Positions 34,932-46,176 of a stretch of 64,000 nucleotides of DNA are shown piece by piece. Below the pieces are notes generated by a model. The model did not search any database. It was not told the DNA's origin and saw nothing but the letters and a program-made list of their open reading frames with translations. Source of the DNA: Marisediminitalea oceani (lineage in GTDB: Bacteria; Pseudomonadota; Gammaproteobacteria; Enterobacterales; Alteromonadaceae). Where the stretch lies: assembly GCF_003731635.1 (NCBI RefSeq), contig NZ_RCUA01000070.1, forward strand, positions 62,001-126,000. Reading direction: 5' to 3'. Within the stretch, counting starts at the first letter, position 1. Each line of letters begins with the position of its first letter. The position numbers were made by a program, and so were the translations under genes.

Positions 34932-36001
34932 TCGCCAATATGCTCCCAGCTAAGGGCCGTCCCTTTACGAATAAATCGACTGGCTTTTTTATGCAACACA
35001 AAATCCCAGTGCTTTGGTGCCAGGCCAAAGGCCGGACGGACTATCTTCAGGTTGTTCGGACCAAGCGGTTCGCCAGGCTGAATATCCTGGCTGACATAAA
35101 TAGAGCGTCGATATTGTTTGGCTTTATCTTCTGCCACGGTGCCGCCGTATTTCACTTGTCCTAAGGCCTGCCAGGCCCGTTCGGTTTCTGTTACCAGCGA
35201 AGCAAGTTCCTGTGGCTCTAATGAAAATGCCGCGTCAACACCACCGCCATTGCGATCCAACACAAAGTGTTTTTCGATTACGCTGGCCCCCAGAGCGACG
35301 CTGGCCACGGCTGCGCCAATACCTCCGGTATGATCGCTCAGGCCCACTTCGCAGCCGAAGGCGTCGCGCAAATGAGGGATGGTATTAAGATTAGTGTTTA
35401 TCGGCTCTGCCGGATAGGTACTGGTGCATTTAAGCAGGATAATCTCTTCGCAGCCCGCTTCCCTGGCGGTCTCTACCGCCAGCTCAATTTCACTCAGGCT
35501 GGCCATCCCGGTTGACATGATCAGCGGCTTGCCTTTGCTGGCCGCTTTTTTGATAAGCGGAATGTCAGTTAATTCGAATGAGGCGATTTTGAAACAGGGG
35601 ACGTCCAGTTCGTCCAAGAAGTCCACCGCCGACTCATCAAAGGGCGAGCTGAAAGCCAGCATTCCCAGCGATTTCGCATAGTCAAATAGTTCACTGTGCC
35701 ACGCGTACGGAGTAGCCGCCTTTTGATACAAGCTATACAGGCTGGCGCCGTGCCAGAGACTGTCGGTTTCTTCAATAACAAAACCAGCCTCCATGACATC
35801 AAGGGTCATGCTGTCGGCGGTATAGGTTTGCAATTTAATAGCATGGGCACCACTCTCGGCGGCCGCTTTGACCATGGCTCTTGCGGTATCGAGCGACTGA
35901 CTGTGATTTCCGCTAAGCTCTGCAATCACAAAAGGCGCGGTATCACGACCGATTTCACGGTTGCCAATCTTTATTTTTCTGGCCGGCCCGGTACTATGCA
36001 T
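34928..36001 (-). CDS. pseI: PseI, pseudaminic acid synthase
   Basis: 357 residues from the ATG at 36001, chosen for an AAAGGAGG 5 bases upstream; a longer frame from 36019 lies inside pseF. NeuB-family TIM barrel: FVIAELSGNHSQSLDTARAM, AIKLQTYTADSMTL, FSSPFDESAVDFL, EIILLKCTSTYPAEP, GLSDHTGGIGAAVASVALGA and EKHFVLDR. It ends in an antifreeze/SAF domain (SIYVSQDIQPGEPLGPNNLK). It condenses the free 2,4-diacetamido sugar with phosphoenolpyruvate. Confidence 0.93.
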   Translation of the reverse strand: MHSTGPARKIKIGNREIGRDTAPFVIAELSGNHSQSLDTARAMVKAAAESGAHAIKLQTYTADSMTLDVMEAGFVIEETDSLWHGASLYSLYQKAATPYAWHSELFDYAKSLGMLAFSSPFDESAVDFLDELDVPCFKIASFELTDIPLIKKAASKGKPLIMSTGMASLSEIELAVETAREAGCEEIILLKCTSTYPAEPINTNLNTIPHLRDAFGCEVGLSDHTGGIGAAVASVALGASVIEKHFVLDRNGGGVDAAFSLEPQELASLVTETERAWQALGQVKYGGTVAEDKAKQYRRSIYVSQDIQPGEPLGPNNLKIVRPAFGLAPKHWDFVLHKKASRFIRKGTALSWEHIGE

Positions 36002-36691
36002 CACCGCCTCCTTTAACATAGGCCAGATACATTAGCTCGGCGCGAGTCCAGTCTTCCATGGTATCGATGTCCTGCACCAGATGGCGCGGCAGTACTACCG
36101 GAATACTGTGCTGAGCGAACATTGGCTGATGGGCTAACCAGGCAGAACTATGCCCCCAGTAGAACTGACCCGCATCATGGTAGCACTCTTCCAAATCCTG
36201 CGAGCGCATCCCCATGTTACCCGCATCCACCGGCTCAACCCCCTCACCAGCCAATCGAATGGCACGCTGAATGGGAAAGTCGAAAGTCGTAACTGAAAAG
36301 GCATAGTACATAGCCGGAGCAGCCTGCAGACGAGCTAACCCGTCGGCCAGGAAACCGGCTTGTAAAAAGGGGGCTGTAGCGTAGATACAGCACACAAAAT
36401 CCGGTTTATCGACGATTTCGCTATATCCTTCTATGGCATGGCGAATCACCGGCGACGTGCCGGTATGATCGTCTGACAACGCATCCGGCCGCTCAATGAT
36501 CAGTGTCGCGCCCCAGGTTTTGGCTACCCGGGCAATTTCAGGCGAGTCGGTCGATACCACAATATCGTCGAACACACCGGCCTGTTTTGCCGCCTCAATA
36601 GAATAAGCGATCAGCGGTTTGCCGGCAAAAGGCCGGACATTTTTTCCTTTGATCCGCTTACTGCCACCACGGGCCGGGATCACTGCAATAT

Positions 36692-36695
<4 letters not shown>
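35994..36695 (-). CDS. pseF: PseF, CMP-pseudaminic acid synthetase
   Basis: 233 residues. NeuA/PseF nucleotidyltransferase: IPARGGSKRIKGKNVRPFAG at the N-terminus, VVSTDSPEIARVA, RPDALSDDHTGTSPVIRHAI and VDAGNMGMRSQDLEE. It activates pseudaminic acid with CTP to the donor used by Maf-type transferases. It overlaps pseC by 4 bases and pseI by 8. Confidence 0.92.
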
Positions 36696-39151
<2,456 letters not shown>

Positions 39152-39469
39152 TTATTTGTACTTTTTGATCGCGGCCTGACTACGTATAAAGTGACTCGCA
39201 TCGTCTTTAGCAGACTTTAGCAAGGTTTGCGCCAGTTCCTTTAATTTGTTGTTAACCACCAGCTCTTTACCGGCAAAAGCCTGAGCAAACTCTGGCTCAG
39301 CACCGGCCAGGATCTGCTGGACCAGTGCATCACGTTGAACGATAAGTTCATAGAAGGTTTTGAAGCCTGACGAGGCATCGTCAGGCTGGGGTAAAGCGTC
39401 AATGATTTGCGCGTTTAAGACGCCCAGTGCATCGGGCGTTAAGTCATGATTCAGTTCGTTCAGGTTCAC
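39152..39469 (-). CDS. FliT-like flagellar chaperone
   Basis: 105 residues, mostly helical and acidic-to-neutral, with no motif beyond amphipathic helices (FYELIVQRDALVQQIL, AQAFAGKELVVNNKLKELAQ). Size, helical character and position directly after fliS (ATGA overlap of 4 bases) fit a FliT-type FliD chaperone or the small FliS-linked protein seen in Alteromonas and Vibrio. Sequence similarity to FliT cannot be tested here. It is the last gene of the flaG-fliD-fliS group. Confidence 0.6.
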   Translation of the reverse strand: MNLNELNHDLTPDALGVLNAQIIDALPQPDDASSGFKTFYELIVQRDALVQQILAGAEPEFAQAFAGKELVVNNKLKELAQTLLKSAKDDASHFIRSQAAIKKYK

Positions 39470-39894
39470 ACAGCTTGGCGTTTTTGACGCTGGGCTTCAA
39501 AAGCTTCCTGTTTAGCTTCTTCAGGGATCTGAACCCACGCATCGCGAATTGGTGATAACAGGTTAGTCACTTCATCCAGCATCTTCAAGTCATTCTTAAC
39601 GTGAGCCAGATTGAGTCGCTCAATCATGTAATCGTATAAAGCAAACAGGTTTTCCGCCGTTTCACCGCCGGTTTTCAAGTCCAGGGTATCCCGCAGATTG
39701 ATAAGGATAGCGGTAACCCGAGAGATATACTGCGACTTAAGCTCGTACTCACGGCGCTCCATTGCACCTTTGGCATAAGCAATACGGTCCAGCGCGCCCT
39801 GCATTAGCATCAGCGTTAATTTATGCGGATCGGCATTCGCAATATCCTGCTTCAGATTACCTTTGCGATAAGCGTTAATTCCGGTAAGAGCCAT
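39466..39894 (-). CDS. fliS: FliS, flagellin export chaperone
   Basis: 142 residues. The N-terminus ALTGINAYRKGNLKQDIANA and the stretch ADPHKLTLMLMQGALDRIAY are typical of FliS, with the helix ENLFALYDYMIERLNLAHVK in the second half. It binds the disordered flagellin C-terminus in the cytoplasm and prevents premature polymerisation. The C-terminus is basic. It is 29 bases from fliD and overlaps the fliT-like gene. Confidence 0.92.
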   Translation of the reverse strand: MALTGINAYRKGNLKQDIANADPHKLTLMLMQGALDRIAYAKGAMERREYELKSQYISRVTAILINLRDTLDLKTGGETAENLFALYDYMIERLNLAHVKNDLKMLDEVTNLLSPIRDAWVQIPEEAKQEAFEAQRQKRQAV

Positions 39895-39923
39895 GAAAAG
39901 TCCTCGTATTATTATGTCAGTTA

Positions 39924-41375
39924 CTAACCTAATGCTGCTAACAATGCAGAACCGGTTTGGTTTAATCTCGCCACGGTCTGGTCGAGGTTCAGATAGCGAT
40001 CACGGAGAATTTGCTCGTAACTTACCATGCGTAATTCGAATCTCTCGCGATCATCCGCAATCTGGTCTTTATCATCTTTTGCAGCCCGTTCACGCAAGGT
40101 GATTAAGCCGCTGTATGAGGTGTACTCATTGGCCATCTCATAAAGTCGAACAGCGATACCCTGATCTTCGTCGGTAAACAGTTTGGCAATTTCGTCAAAG
40201 TTATCCTCCAATGCGGCTTCAAGACGCTCGTCACCGGTTCCTAAACCAAAATCTGTGGTGGGAATTTCCAGCTTGCCGTCGGAGTTCAGCTCGACACCCA
40301 GCGCAAATAAACCACCCAGTGATGAACTGTCCACGCTGGAACCTACAATACTCGCCAGGCCATTACTGATACCGCGCAGCATTGAGTCACCGGCTAAGGC
40401 ACCATCTTCTTCCAGATCGGATTCACCGTAACGGGTTAATGATTGGATATCGCTGATAATTTTGTTGTAGTTATCAACAAAATCACGGATTTTCTTGTCC
40501 AGACCGTCGCGGTCGTAACCAATTTCCAACGTGGATGTGACCCGAGTGATCCCATCGGTATCCAACGGAGAAACGCTGGTCGCTTCAAACGAGACATTTT
40601 GAATGGTGTTTTCAAACTCGTTGGTTTCACTCTCTACCGGAATGCCATCAATGGTTGCTTTAGCATTGGTAGCCGATTTCACCGGACTCAGATTGGTGGC
40701 CGTTTCGGTTGAATCCGTGGTGGTCAAACTGTCAAGCTCTGCCCGGTCGCCGTCATTAACAATCACCAGATCATTGCCCGCGCCGGTCACATCAGAGGTA
40801 AACACCAATTTTGCACCACCGGTTGCAGTACCAGTGTCAATAATATTAGCGTTAACACCAAAGTTGTTTTCGTTGTTGTTAATCGCTTCTCGCAATTGCG
40901 CCAGAGTCATGTTCTGCGTCACACTGACGGTAAAGCTGTCACCGGTATTATTAATTTTAAACGTCATAGTGGTGCTGCCCAAACCATCGGTCAGCACTTG
41001 ATCGGTCGATTCGGTATAGGCCGCATCAGCGGTTTCAATGCGTGACCCACTGGCCAGCTCGGTGACCGCTATTTCGTAAGACCCGCGAAGCGCCGAGTTG
41101 GAGGCTTCTGCGGTAAAAATGTCTTTGTCTTCTGACGGATGGGTAATCGTAGGCTCACGACCATTAATATCACTGTCACGACGCATTTCATCGACAGTTT
41201 CTTTAAAGTCGCTGAGTTTTGACTTGATTTGACCGAGGGCAGAAATTTCTGCCTCAATTCTTTCTTCCTTGTCATTCAGGCGCTTTTCTTTTGGTTCGCG
41301 CTCTGCACTGAGGAGCTGCGTGACCAGATCGTCAAGCGCAAGCCCAGAACCAACACCTAACGATTGAATAGTCAT
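39924..41375 (-). CDS. fliD: FliD, flagellar hook-associated protein 2 (filament cap)
   Basis: 483 residues. The N-terminal FliD domain starts SLGVGSGLALDDLVTQLLSA followed by coiled-coil-like KEKRLNDKEERIEAEISALG. The C-terminal domain has YNKIISDIQSLTRYG and GLFALGVELNSDGKLEIPTT. It is rich in Ser/Thr in the middle, where adhesive or glycosylated surface would be. FliD caps the filament and folds exported flagellin. Spacing of 9 bases after flaG implies co-transcription. Confidence 0.95.
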   Translation of the reverse strand: MTIQSLGVGSGLALDDLVTQLLSAEREPKEKRLNDKEERIEAEISALGQIKSKLSDFKETVDEMRRDSDINGREPTITHPSEDKDIFTAEASNSALRGSYEIAVTELASGSRIETADAAYTESTDQVLTDGLGSTTMTFKINNTGDSFTVSVTQNMTLAQLREAINNNENNFGVNANIIDTGTATGGAKLVFTSDVTGAGNDLVIVNDGDRAELDSLTTTDSTETATNLSPVKSATNAKATIDGIPVESETNEFENTIQNVSFEATSVSPLDTDGITRVTSTLEIGYDRDGLDKKIRDFVDNYNKIISDIQSLTRYGESDLEEDGALAGDSMLRGISNGLASIVGSSVDSSSLGGLFALGVELNSDGKLEIPTTDFGLGTGDERLEAALEDNFDEIAKLFTDEDQGIAVRLYEMANEYTSYSGLITLRERAAKDDKDQIADDRERFELRMVSYEQILRDRYLNLDQTVARLNQTGSALLAALG

Positions 41376-41384
41376 AGCTCACCT

Positions 41385-41822
41385 CTACACTTGTTTATTA
41401 AATAACACCCCCACACTACTTCCGATGTCTTGTTGGAGATCTTTAATTCTTTCCGCTAACCTCAACACCTCGTCAGACGGGATTTGTCTGATAACATCGC
41501 CCGACGTGGAATCTTTAACAGTCACTACCGACCGGTTGGTATTTTCATCTACAGAGAAAGCCAGATTACGATTTTGCGTCTGCAAAAACGACTGAATTTC
41601 CTGTACTGCACCGTCCAGTTCCGGAGCCTGTTCCTCTCGATTATAGTTATCGGCAGATTTTTGCTCAGCTTGAACATCTTCTGCTTTAGGCTGCACATTT
41701 TTTTGCGCACCTTGCGATGAATTGTCCAGGGCGACCTGATCCGATTCTACCTCGGGCTTTGGCTGCTCTTTGGGTATATTTCCAGCAAAATTCTGGCCAA
41801 TTTGTGTTGGTAAAATTTCCAC
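41385..41822 (-). CDS. flaG: FlaG family protein
   Basis: 145 residues. The first ~75 residues are low complexity and Gln/Glu/Lys rich. The conserved C-terminal half reads IQSFLQTQNRNLAFSVDE, VVTVKDSTSGDVIRQIPSDE and VLRLAERIKDLQQDIGSSVG, the FlaG domain. It influences filament length in Vibrio and Pseudomonas. The start is a GTG at 41822 with a GGGGG stretch 7 bases upstream. Downstream of a flagellin as in Vibrio flaG. Confidence 0.9.
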   Translation of the reverse strand: MEILPTQIGQNFAGNIPKEQPKPEVESDQVALDNSSQGAQKNVQPKAEDVQAEQKSADNYNREEQAPELDGAVQEIQSFLQTQNRNLAFSVDENTNRSVVTVKDSTSGDVIRQIPSDEVLRLAERIKDLQQDIGSSVGVLFNKQV

Positions 41823-41849
41823 AACTAACCCCCTGTTTTTAAACGCATT

Positions 41850-41911
41850 AAACGGGCCTGCTTACACAGATGCCCGTTTACCCGTTGACTTAACCGGCAA
41901 CACGTTGCCGG
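41850..41911 (-). terminator. two hairpins after the fourth flagellin gene
   Basis: Two inverted repeats lie between flagellin and flaG: CCGGCAA/TTGCCGG at 41894-41911 with a 4-base loop, and AAACGGGC/GCCCGTTT at 41850-41879 with a 14-base loop. On the minus strand the second ends in GCCCGTTTAATGCGTTT. They probably end most flagellin transcripts with partial read-through to flaG-fliD-fliS. Confidence 0.55.
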
Positions 41912-41926
41912 TAAACTTTCCAGCTA

Positions 41927-42754
41927 TTAACCTAACAGCGATAATGCTGTCTGTGGACGCTGGTTAGCCTGACTCAGAACCGAAACAGACGCCTGCTGGA
42001 TGATCTGGTTACGAGTCAGTTCAGCCGTTTCTGATGCAAAGTCTGTATCACGGATACGAGAACGTGCGGCAGATACGTTTTCAGAGATGCTGCTTAAGTT
42101 ACGAATAGTAGACTGGAAGCGGTTTTGCAAGGCACCCAGGTCAGCTCGAGCACCACCAATAGTGGAGATAGCTGAATCAATGGATGTCAGGGCTGCAGAC
42201 GCTCCAGCAACTGAAGATACTGACAAGTTAGACAGTGACAAACCAGAAGTACCGTAACCACCACCAGCACGTGACAGGTTTACAGAGATAGTCTGACCAC
42301 CGTTTGCACCTACCAGGAACTTAGCTGAATAGGTACCGCTTAACAGGTCAACACCACCAAACTGGGTGTCGGTAGCAATACGTGACATTTCAGTTTTAAG
42401 TGCAGACACTTCTTTTTGCAGAGCTACGCGGTCAGCAGAGCTGTTGATACCGTTTTGCGACTGAACTGCCAACTGACGAATACGCTGTAAGCTGGTCGTT
42501 ACCTCAGATAAGGCCCCTTCTGCTGTTTGCGTAAGTGAAATTGCATCGTTTGCATTTCGCACAGCCTGGTTAAGGCCCTGGATTTGCGACGTCATACGAT
42601 CTGAAATTTGCAGACCGGCGGCGTCATCTGATGCGCTGTTGATTCTGAAACCTGAAGACAGACGCTCAAATGATGTGCTTAGCTTGTTGCTCACATCGAA
42701 AAGCTGACGCTGTGCATTCAGGGCCGAGACGTTTGTATTTACATATAAAGACAT
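41927..42754 (-). CDS. flagellin (type A, paralogue 4)
   Basis: 275 residues. The N-terminal D0/D1 is [20 protein letters not shown] and [19 protein letters not shown]; the C-terminal D1/D0 ends in [20 protein letters not shown]. The variable region is short (residues ~165-195: GGGYGTSGLSLSNLSVSSVA), Ser-rich, and has no D2/D3 domain; it is the likely O-glycosylation zone. Closest in the window to the flagellin at 46177-47001: both read [19 protein letters not shown] and AISLTQTAEGAL. It has its own strong sigma28 promoter at 42947-42973. Confidence 0.95.
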   Translation of the reverse strand: MSLYVNTNVSALNAQRQLFDVSNKLSTSFERLSSGFRINSASDDAAGLQISDRMTSQIQGLNQAVRNANDAISLTQTAEGALSEVTTSLQRIRQLAVQSQNGINSSADRVALQKEVSALKTEMSRIATDTQFGGVDLLSGTYSAKFLVGANGGQTISVNLSRAGGGYGTSGLSLSNLSVSSVAGASAALTSIDSAISTIGGARADLGALQNRFQSTIRNLSSISENVSAARSRIRDTDFASETAELTRNQIIQQASVSVLSQANQRPQTALSLLG

Positions 42755-42946
42755 TATCTAACCTCCTGGGATTATACCTGTAGCCGAATCCCCCCGGACT
42801 CTGCTAAGCTATAATCTTTCGTACCTGATTTAGCACTGAATCATTGGTTGCGATAATCACCACAACAACAATTGCTAAACCACCTCATTTTGTAGCGCTT
42901 CTCAGACACTACGCAATTCATCAAATGAATTACCCCTCAACTAAAG

Positions 42947-42973
42947 GTATCGGCCTAACCTTGAGAATCTTTA
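42947..42973 (-). promoter_or_regulatory. sigma28 (FliA) promoter of the fourth flagellin
   Basis: Minus strand TAAAGATT, 11 bases, GCCGATAC; 14 of 16 matches with exact spacing. The leader would be about 185 bases. Confidence 0.8.
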
Positions 42974-43462
42974 GTTTTTTTTCGAAAAAAAATTAAACAA
43001 ATTCAAAAATAAAGCGTAAGACATTGATTTTAAATGAATAAATGCATCTATTTTTTTACAAAATATGCGCTCAAACATCTCTTCTGACGCTGTTTTAAGC
43101 GCTGCAGGGTTGCTTTGTAAGGTGTTGGAGAGTAAAAATCTTTGGGCAAACACCGCGGGAAAGTCAGCGGATAGATATACGCCGCGCTTAAACATCCCTA
43201 TCAGAAAGGATTCATAGTTCAGGGAAGTGTGAGAAATATCAGGCGGCAAAGTTATCCGCCCGGGCGGCATTAGCTGGCAAGCATTCTCCGCTTTTGCACG
43301 TCAAAAGTTTGTCAGGTGACCATCAGTAGGTCACGCCAGCGTTGCTGAAGCCTATGCTGAAAAGCCGCAAGATAAGGGCTGTACGATTATTTATGAATAA
43401 AAATTAAAAGCTGGCACCAGTGTTGCAAAACAACTCGGGTAAGTGACGGGAAACGATTCGGT

Positions 43463-43502
43463 AATAAAAATAAAAAAGGCCGAGTCAAATAGTGACCCGG
43501 CC
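43463..43502 (-). terminator. rho-independent terminator after flagellin 3
   Basis: On the minus strand the stem GGCCGGGTCA/TGACTCGGCC (one mismatch, loop of 5 bases, 43478-43502) is followed by a T-rich tract TTTTTTATTTTTATT. It lies about 200 bases after the stop of the flagellin at 43706. Confidence 0.85.
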
Positions 43503-43705
43503 AACTTGCTCACGTTAGGAGTTTGAGCAAATTCAGTTTCAGTCGGCTGGCAGAATAGTAGAAATATACTGGCCTCTCAACCTTAAATTCTACACTCTCA
43601 ATTCTGTTAGTCGGCGTTTTAATCCTTGTATTGGTGGCCTTACGGCCGCCATCCCTGGCAAGGGTTGGCCTCTCAATTCCTACCCTCTATGGTATTTCTT
43701 TAAGT

Positions 43706-44536
43706 CTAGCCCAGTAACGACAATGCTGCCTGCGGTCGCTGATTAGCCTGGGATAGTACCGTTGTACTTGCCTGCTGTATGATCTGGAAGCGGGTAAGTT
43801 GTGCCGTCTCGGTGGCAAAATCTGTATCCCGGATGCGCGATCTTGCCGCTGACACGTTCTCAGAAATATTACTTAAGTTTCTGATGGTTGACTGGAAGCG
43901 GTTTTGAATCGCACCTAAGTCAGCACGCTTTGCATCGATGGCAGAAATAGCAGAGTCGATGGTGGTCAATGCCGCCGAAGCTGTTGCCGCTGAGGCAATC
44001 GACAAATCACTCTGACCATTGGTGAGTCCGGAGAAGCCGTAGCCACCGGTTCGTGAAATATTCACGCTGATGGTTTGCCCGGCGTTGGCACCGACCAGGA
44101 ACCTTGCCGAATAGCCGCCAGTAAGAATATCTACCCCACCAAACTGGCTGGTAGTCGCAATCCGTGAGATTTCAGTCTTTAACGCTGATACTTCTTTTTG
44201 CAGGGCCAGGCGGTCTGCAGAGGTGTTGATACCATTCTGAGACTGGATAGCCAGTACCCGAATGCGCTGCAGTGCGGTGGTGATCTCCTGCATAGCCCCT
44301 TCAGCGGTTTGCGCCAGAGAGATGCCATCGTTGGCGTTTCTCACTGCCTGATCAAGCCCCTGGATTTGGCTGGTCATGCGGTCAGAGATTTGCAGGCCTG
44401 CCGCGTCATCTGCCGCAGAGTTAATGCGGAAGCCCGATGATAAGCGTTCAAAAGCGGTATCAAGGCCGTTACTTGAACTTAACAGTTGGCGCTGCGCGTT
44501 CAGAGCGGACACATTGGTGTTAACGTATAGACTCAT
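43706..44536 (-). CDS. flagellin (type B, paralogue 3)
   Basis: 276 residues. Same short flagellin plan as its neighbours: [20 protein letters not shown] at the N-terminus and [20 protein letters not shown] at the C-terminus, with a short Ser/Thr-containing middle ([20 protein letters not shown]). It pairs with the flagellin at 44995 by [31 protein letters not shown] and [16 protein letters not shown]. The start has TAGGAGT upstream. No sigma28 site was found; a weak sigma54-like GG-N10-GC site lies on the minus strand at 44666-44680. Confidence 0.95.
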   Translation of the reverse strand: MSLYVNTNVSALNAQRQLLSSSNGLDTAFERLSSGFRINSAADDAAGLQISDRMTSQIQGLDQAVRNANDGISLAQTAEGAMQEITTALQRIRVLAIQSQNGINTSADRLALQKEVSALKTEISRIATTSQFGGVDILTGGYSARFLVGANAGQTISVNISRTGGYGFSGLTNGQSDLSIASAATASAALTTIDSAISAIDAKRADLGAIQNRFQSTIRNLSNISENVSAARSRIRDTDFATETAQLTRFQIIQQASTTVLSQANQRPQAALSLLG

Positions 44537-44869
44537 GGATTACTCCTAACAGTTAAAGTTGGCGTTGTCTTTATTGTTATTTTCAACGCAGTTTTAAAAT
44601 CACTTCAACGTGTTGGCATAGCCTATGCATTATCTTTTGCGTCAGTGATAAAAAACTGACGCTTTGCTTGGCGTATGCCTGGTTAAGCAGTGCTAAATTG
44701 AGCACAAGCTCATGCTGACTGCAGGTATGATGTTCAGACCTCATACCTCTCACTACCTCCTGGCTTCATTCCTGTCAGTCGGCAGCTTAGCTCAACACAC
44801 AAAACCCACTGGTTTTGTCATTTAGCTTTAACCAAATACCACGTTGTCTTGCAAATACACTCTACTCAC

Positions 44870-44910
44870 CGGTCGATTGCAGTCTGCCCCCACATATTGC
44901 AACTCGACCG
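44870..44910. repeat. stem-loop repeat copy 1 (shared loop GTCTGCCCCC)
   Basis: CGGTCGA-TTGCA pairs with TGCAA-C-TCGACCG around a 16-base loop GTCTGCCCCCACATAT. A T-rich run follows on the plus strand. The partner copy is 36 bases further right. The pair resembles small REP-type elements. Confidence 0.6.
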
Positions 44911-44945
44911 TTTTTCTTTTTATCTACTCATCGTTATTCGATTAC

Positions 44946-44977
44946 CGAATGCAGTCTGCCCCCGCTTTTTGCATTCG
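44946..44977. repeat. stem-loop repeat copy 2 (shared loop GTCTGCCCCC)
   Basis: CGAATGCA pairs perfectly with TGCATTCG around a 16-base loop GTCTGCCCCCGCTTTT. Stem ends (TGCA), loop length and the first 10 loop bases match copy 1. It lies 18 bases after the stop of flagellin 2 in its transcript. Confidence 0.6.
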
Positions 44978-44994
44978 TAAGCTTATGCATAGGA

Positions 44995-45825
44995 TTAACC
45001 TTGCAGCAGCTGTAGTGCAGCCTGTGGCCGCTGATTCGCCTGACTCAGCACCGTGGTACTGGCCTGCTGGATAATCTGCCAGCGCGTCAGTTCAGCGGTT
45101 TCTGTTGCGAAGTCGGTATCTCTGATACGAGACCGCGCAGCCGAGGCGTTTTCTGAAATATTGCTTAAGTTTCTGATAGTTGACTGGAAACGGTTTTGAA
45201 TCGCACCCAGATCTGCGCGTTTTGCATCGATAGCAGATATGGCTGAATCAATCACCGGCAGCGTCGCGGACGCCGCACCAGCAGTCAAAACACTGGCATC
45301 GTAGCCGTTGGTCAGGCCTGAGAAGCCATAGCCACCGCTGCGCGATAAGTTAAAGTTAATAAACTGTCCCGCCTGGGCGCCTACTAAGAACGCAGTAGAG
45401 AAAGTACCAGTAAGAATATCGCCACCGGCAAACTGGGAAGTTGACGCAATGCGACTGATTTCCAATTTTAATGCAGACACTTCTTTTTGCAGTGCCAGAC
45501 GGTCGGCTGAGGTATTGATACCGTTTTGTGCCTGGATAGCCAGTACACGGATACGCTGTAATGCGGTAGTAATTTCCTGCATGGCGCCTTCAGCAACCTG
45601 TGCAAGCGAAATACCGTCATTGGCGTTTCGAACGGCCTGATCCAGGCCCATAATTTGTGATGTGATCCGGTCTGAAATTTGTAGTCCAGCCGCATCGTCT
45701 TTGGCGCTGTTAATCCGGAAACCGGAAGATAAACGCTCAAAAGCGGTACTCAAATGGTTATTTGAGGTAAATAGTTGCCGCTGAGCATTCAGCGACGACA
45801 CATTCGTGCTAACGTATAAGCTCAT
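44995..45825 (-). CDS. flagellin (type B, paralogue 2)
   Basis: 276 residues. N-terminus [21 protein letters not shown]-terminus [20 protein letters not shown] ending in LQLLQG, one residue longer than its paralogues. The middle ([20 protein letters not shown]) differs most from flagellin 3 and has fewer Ser. The D0/D1 regions match flagellin 3 ([20 protein letters not shown]). The start has TTAGGAG upstream. A degenerate sigma28-like site with a spacer one base too long lies at 45971-45998. Confidence 0.95.
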   Translation of the reverse strand: MSLYVSTNVSSLNAQRQLFTSNNHLSTAFERLSSGFRINSAKDDAAGLQISDRITSQIMGLDQAVRNANDGISLAQVAEGAMQEITTALQRIRVLAIQAQNGINTSADRLALQKEVSALKLEISRIASTSQFAGGDILTGTFSTAFLVGAQAGQFINFNLSRSGGYGFSGLTNGYDASVLTAGAASATLPVIDSAISAIDAKRADLGAIQNRFQSTIRNLSNISENASAARSRIRDTDFATETAELTRWQIIQQASTTVLSQANQRPQAALQLLQG

Positions 45826-45970
45826 TTTTTAATCTCCTAACGATTTTGTATTACCCAGGTTTTTATTGTTTTTATTAACCTGGTCTGGCCGATCATGTTG
45901 TTATTATTGGGGCGATCAACCTGGCACTTTTGCGTATTTATTTTTATTGTTCGCAGTGCCTTTGTAATAG

Positions 45971-45998
45971 TTATCGTGCGGGCAGGAGAAATCCTTTA
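45971..45998 (-). promoter_or_regulatory. degenerate sigma28-like site before flagellin 2
   Basis: Minus strand TAAAGGAT, 12 bases, CACGATAA; 12 of 16 matches but the spacer is one base longer than the FliA consensus. It would give a leader of about 140 bases. Confidence 0.4.
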
Positions 45999-46056
45999 GC
46001 CTTTTTTTACTAAATTTTATTGAGCTTAAAAATCAGTTAGTTACAAACGATAAAGC

Positions 46057-46074
46057 GCCGGACTTTCGTCCGGC
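46057..46074 (-). terminator. terminator hairpin after flagellin 1
   Basis: GCCGGAC/GTCCGGC with a 4-base loop (GAAA on the minus strand) lies about 100 bases after the flagellin 1 stop. The following tract GCTTTATCGTTTG is only moderately T-rich. Confidence 0.6.
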
Positions 46075-46176
46075 TGGTGCTCATTTTTAATTGAGAGTGA
46101 GCTTACTCCCGGTGTCAGGCGGTTACCTGGTTCACTACCTCCTGGCCCCATTCCCTGACTTGGGTGTCATAACGGA

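Larger units (their letters stand above)
42755..43705. other. long intergenic region between flagellins 3 and 4
   Basis: About 950 bases. It holds the sigma28 promoter of flagellin 4 at 42947-42973 and the terminator of flagellin 3 at 43463-43502. A minus-strand frame of 99 codons (43270-42971) ends inside the promoter; it has no recognisable domain and may be chance or a decayed gene. Around 43550-43690 lies a GGCCTCTCAA direct repeat (near 43571 and 43663) and a TACACTCTCAAT motif shared with the leader of flagellin 1. Confidence 0.5.
44537..44994. other. intergenic region between flagellins 2 and 3, rich in hairpins
   Basis: 458 bases without a gene. It contains an 8-bp hairpin GCGTCAGT/ACTGACGC (44639-44662), a GGTATGA/TCATACC inverted repeat near 44724-44747, a 24-base motif at 44751-44774 repeated downstream of flagellin 1, and two related stem-loops at 44870-44910 and 44946-44977 that share the loop GTCTGCCCCC. 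No consensus sigma28 promoter was found for the downstream flagellin. Confidence 0.6.
45826..46176. other. intergenic region between flagellins 1 and 2
   Basis: 351 bases. It holds the terminator of flagellin 1 (46057-46074), a degenerate sigma28-like site for flagellin 2 (45971-45998), and at 46133-46157 the motif CACTACCTCCTGGCCCCATT shared with the flagellin 2-3 gap. No gene is supported. Confidence 0.6.

Noticed and set aside
41837..41856. Minus-strand GG-N10-GC sequence before flaG as a sigma54 promoter
   Set aside because: It lies inside the hairpin after flagellin 4 and the flanking bases match poorly.
42971..43270. A 99-codon minus-strand frame between flagellins 3 and 4
   Set aside because: No domain, no clear ribosome site, and it ends inside the sigma28 promoter of flagellin 4; kept only as part of the intergenic entry.
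44613..44632. Plus-strand sigma54-like GG-N10-GC sequence TGGCATAGCCTATGCA
   Set aside because: It is a palindrome and there is no plus-strand gene downstream, so it is probably chance.
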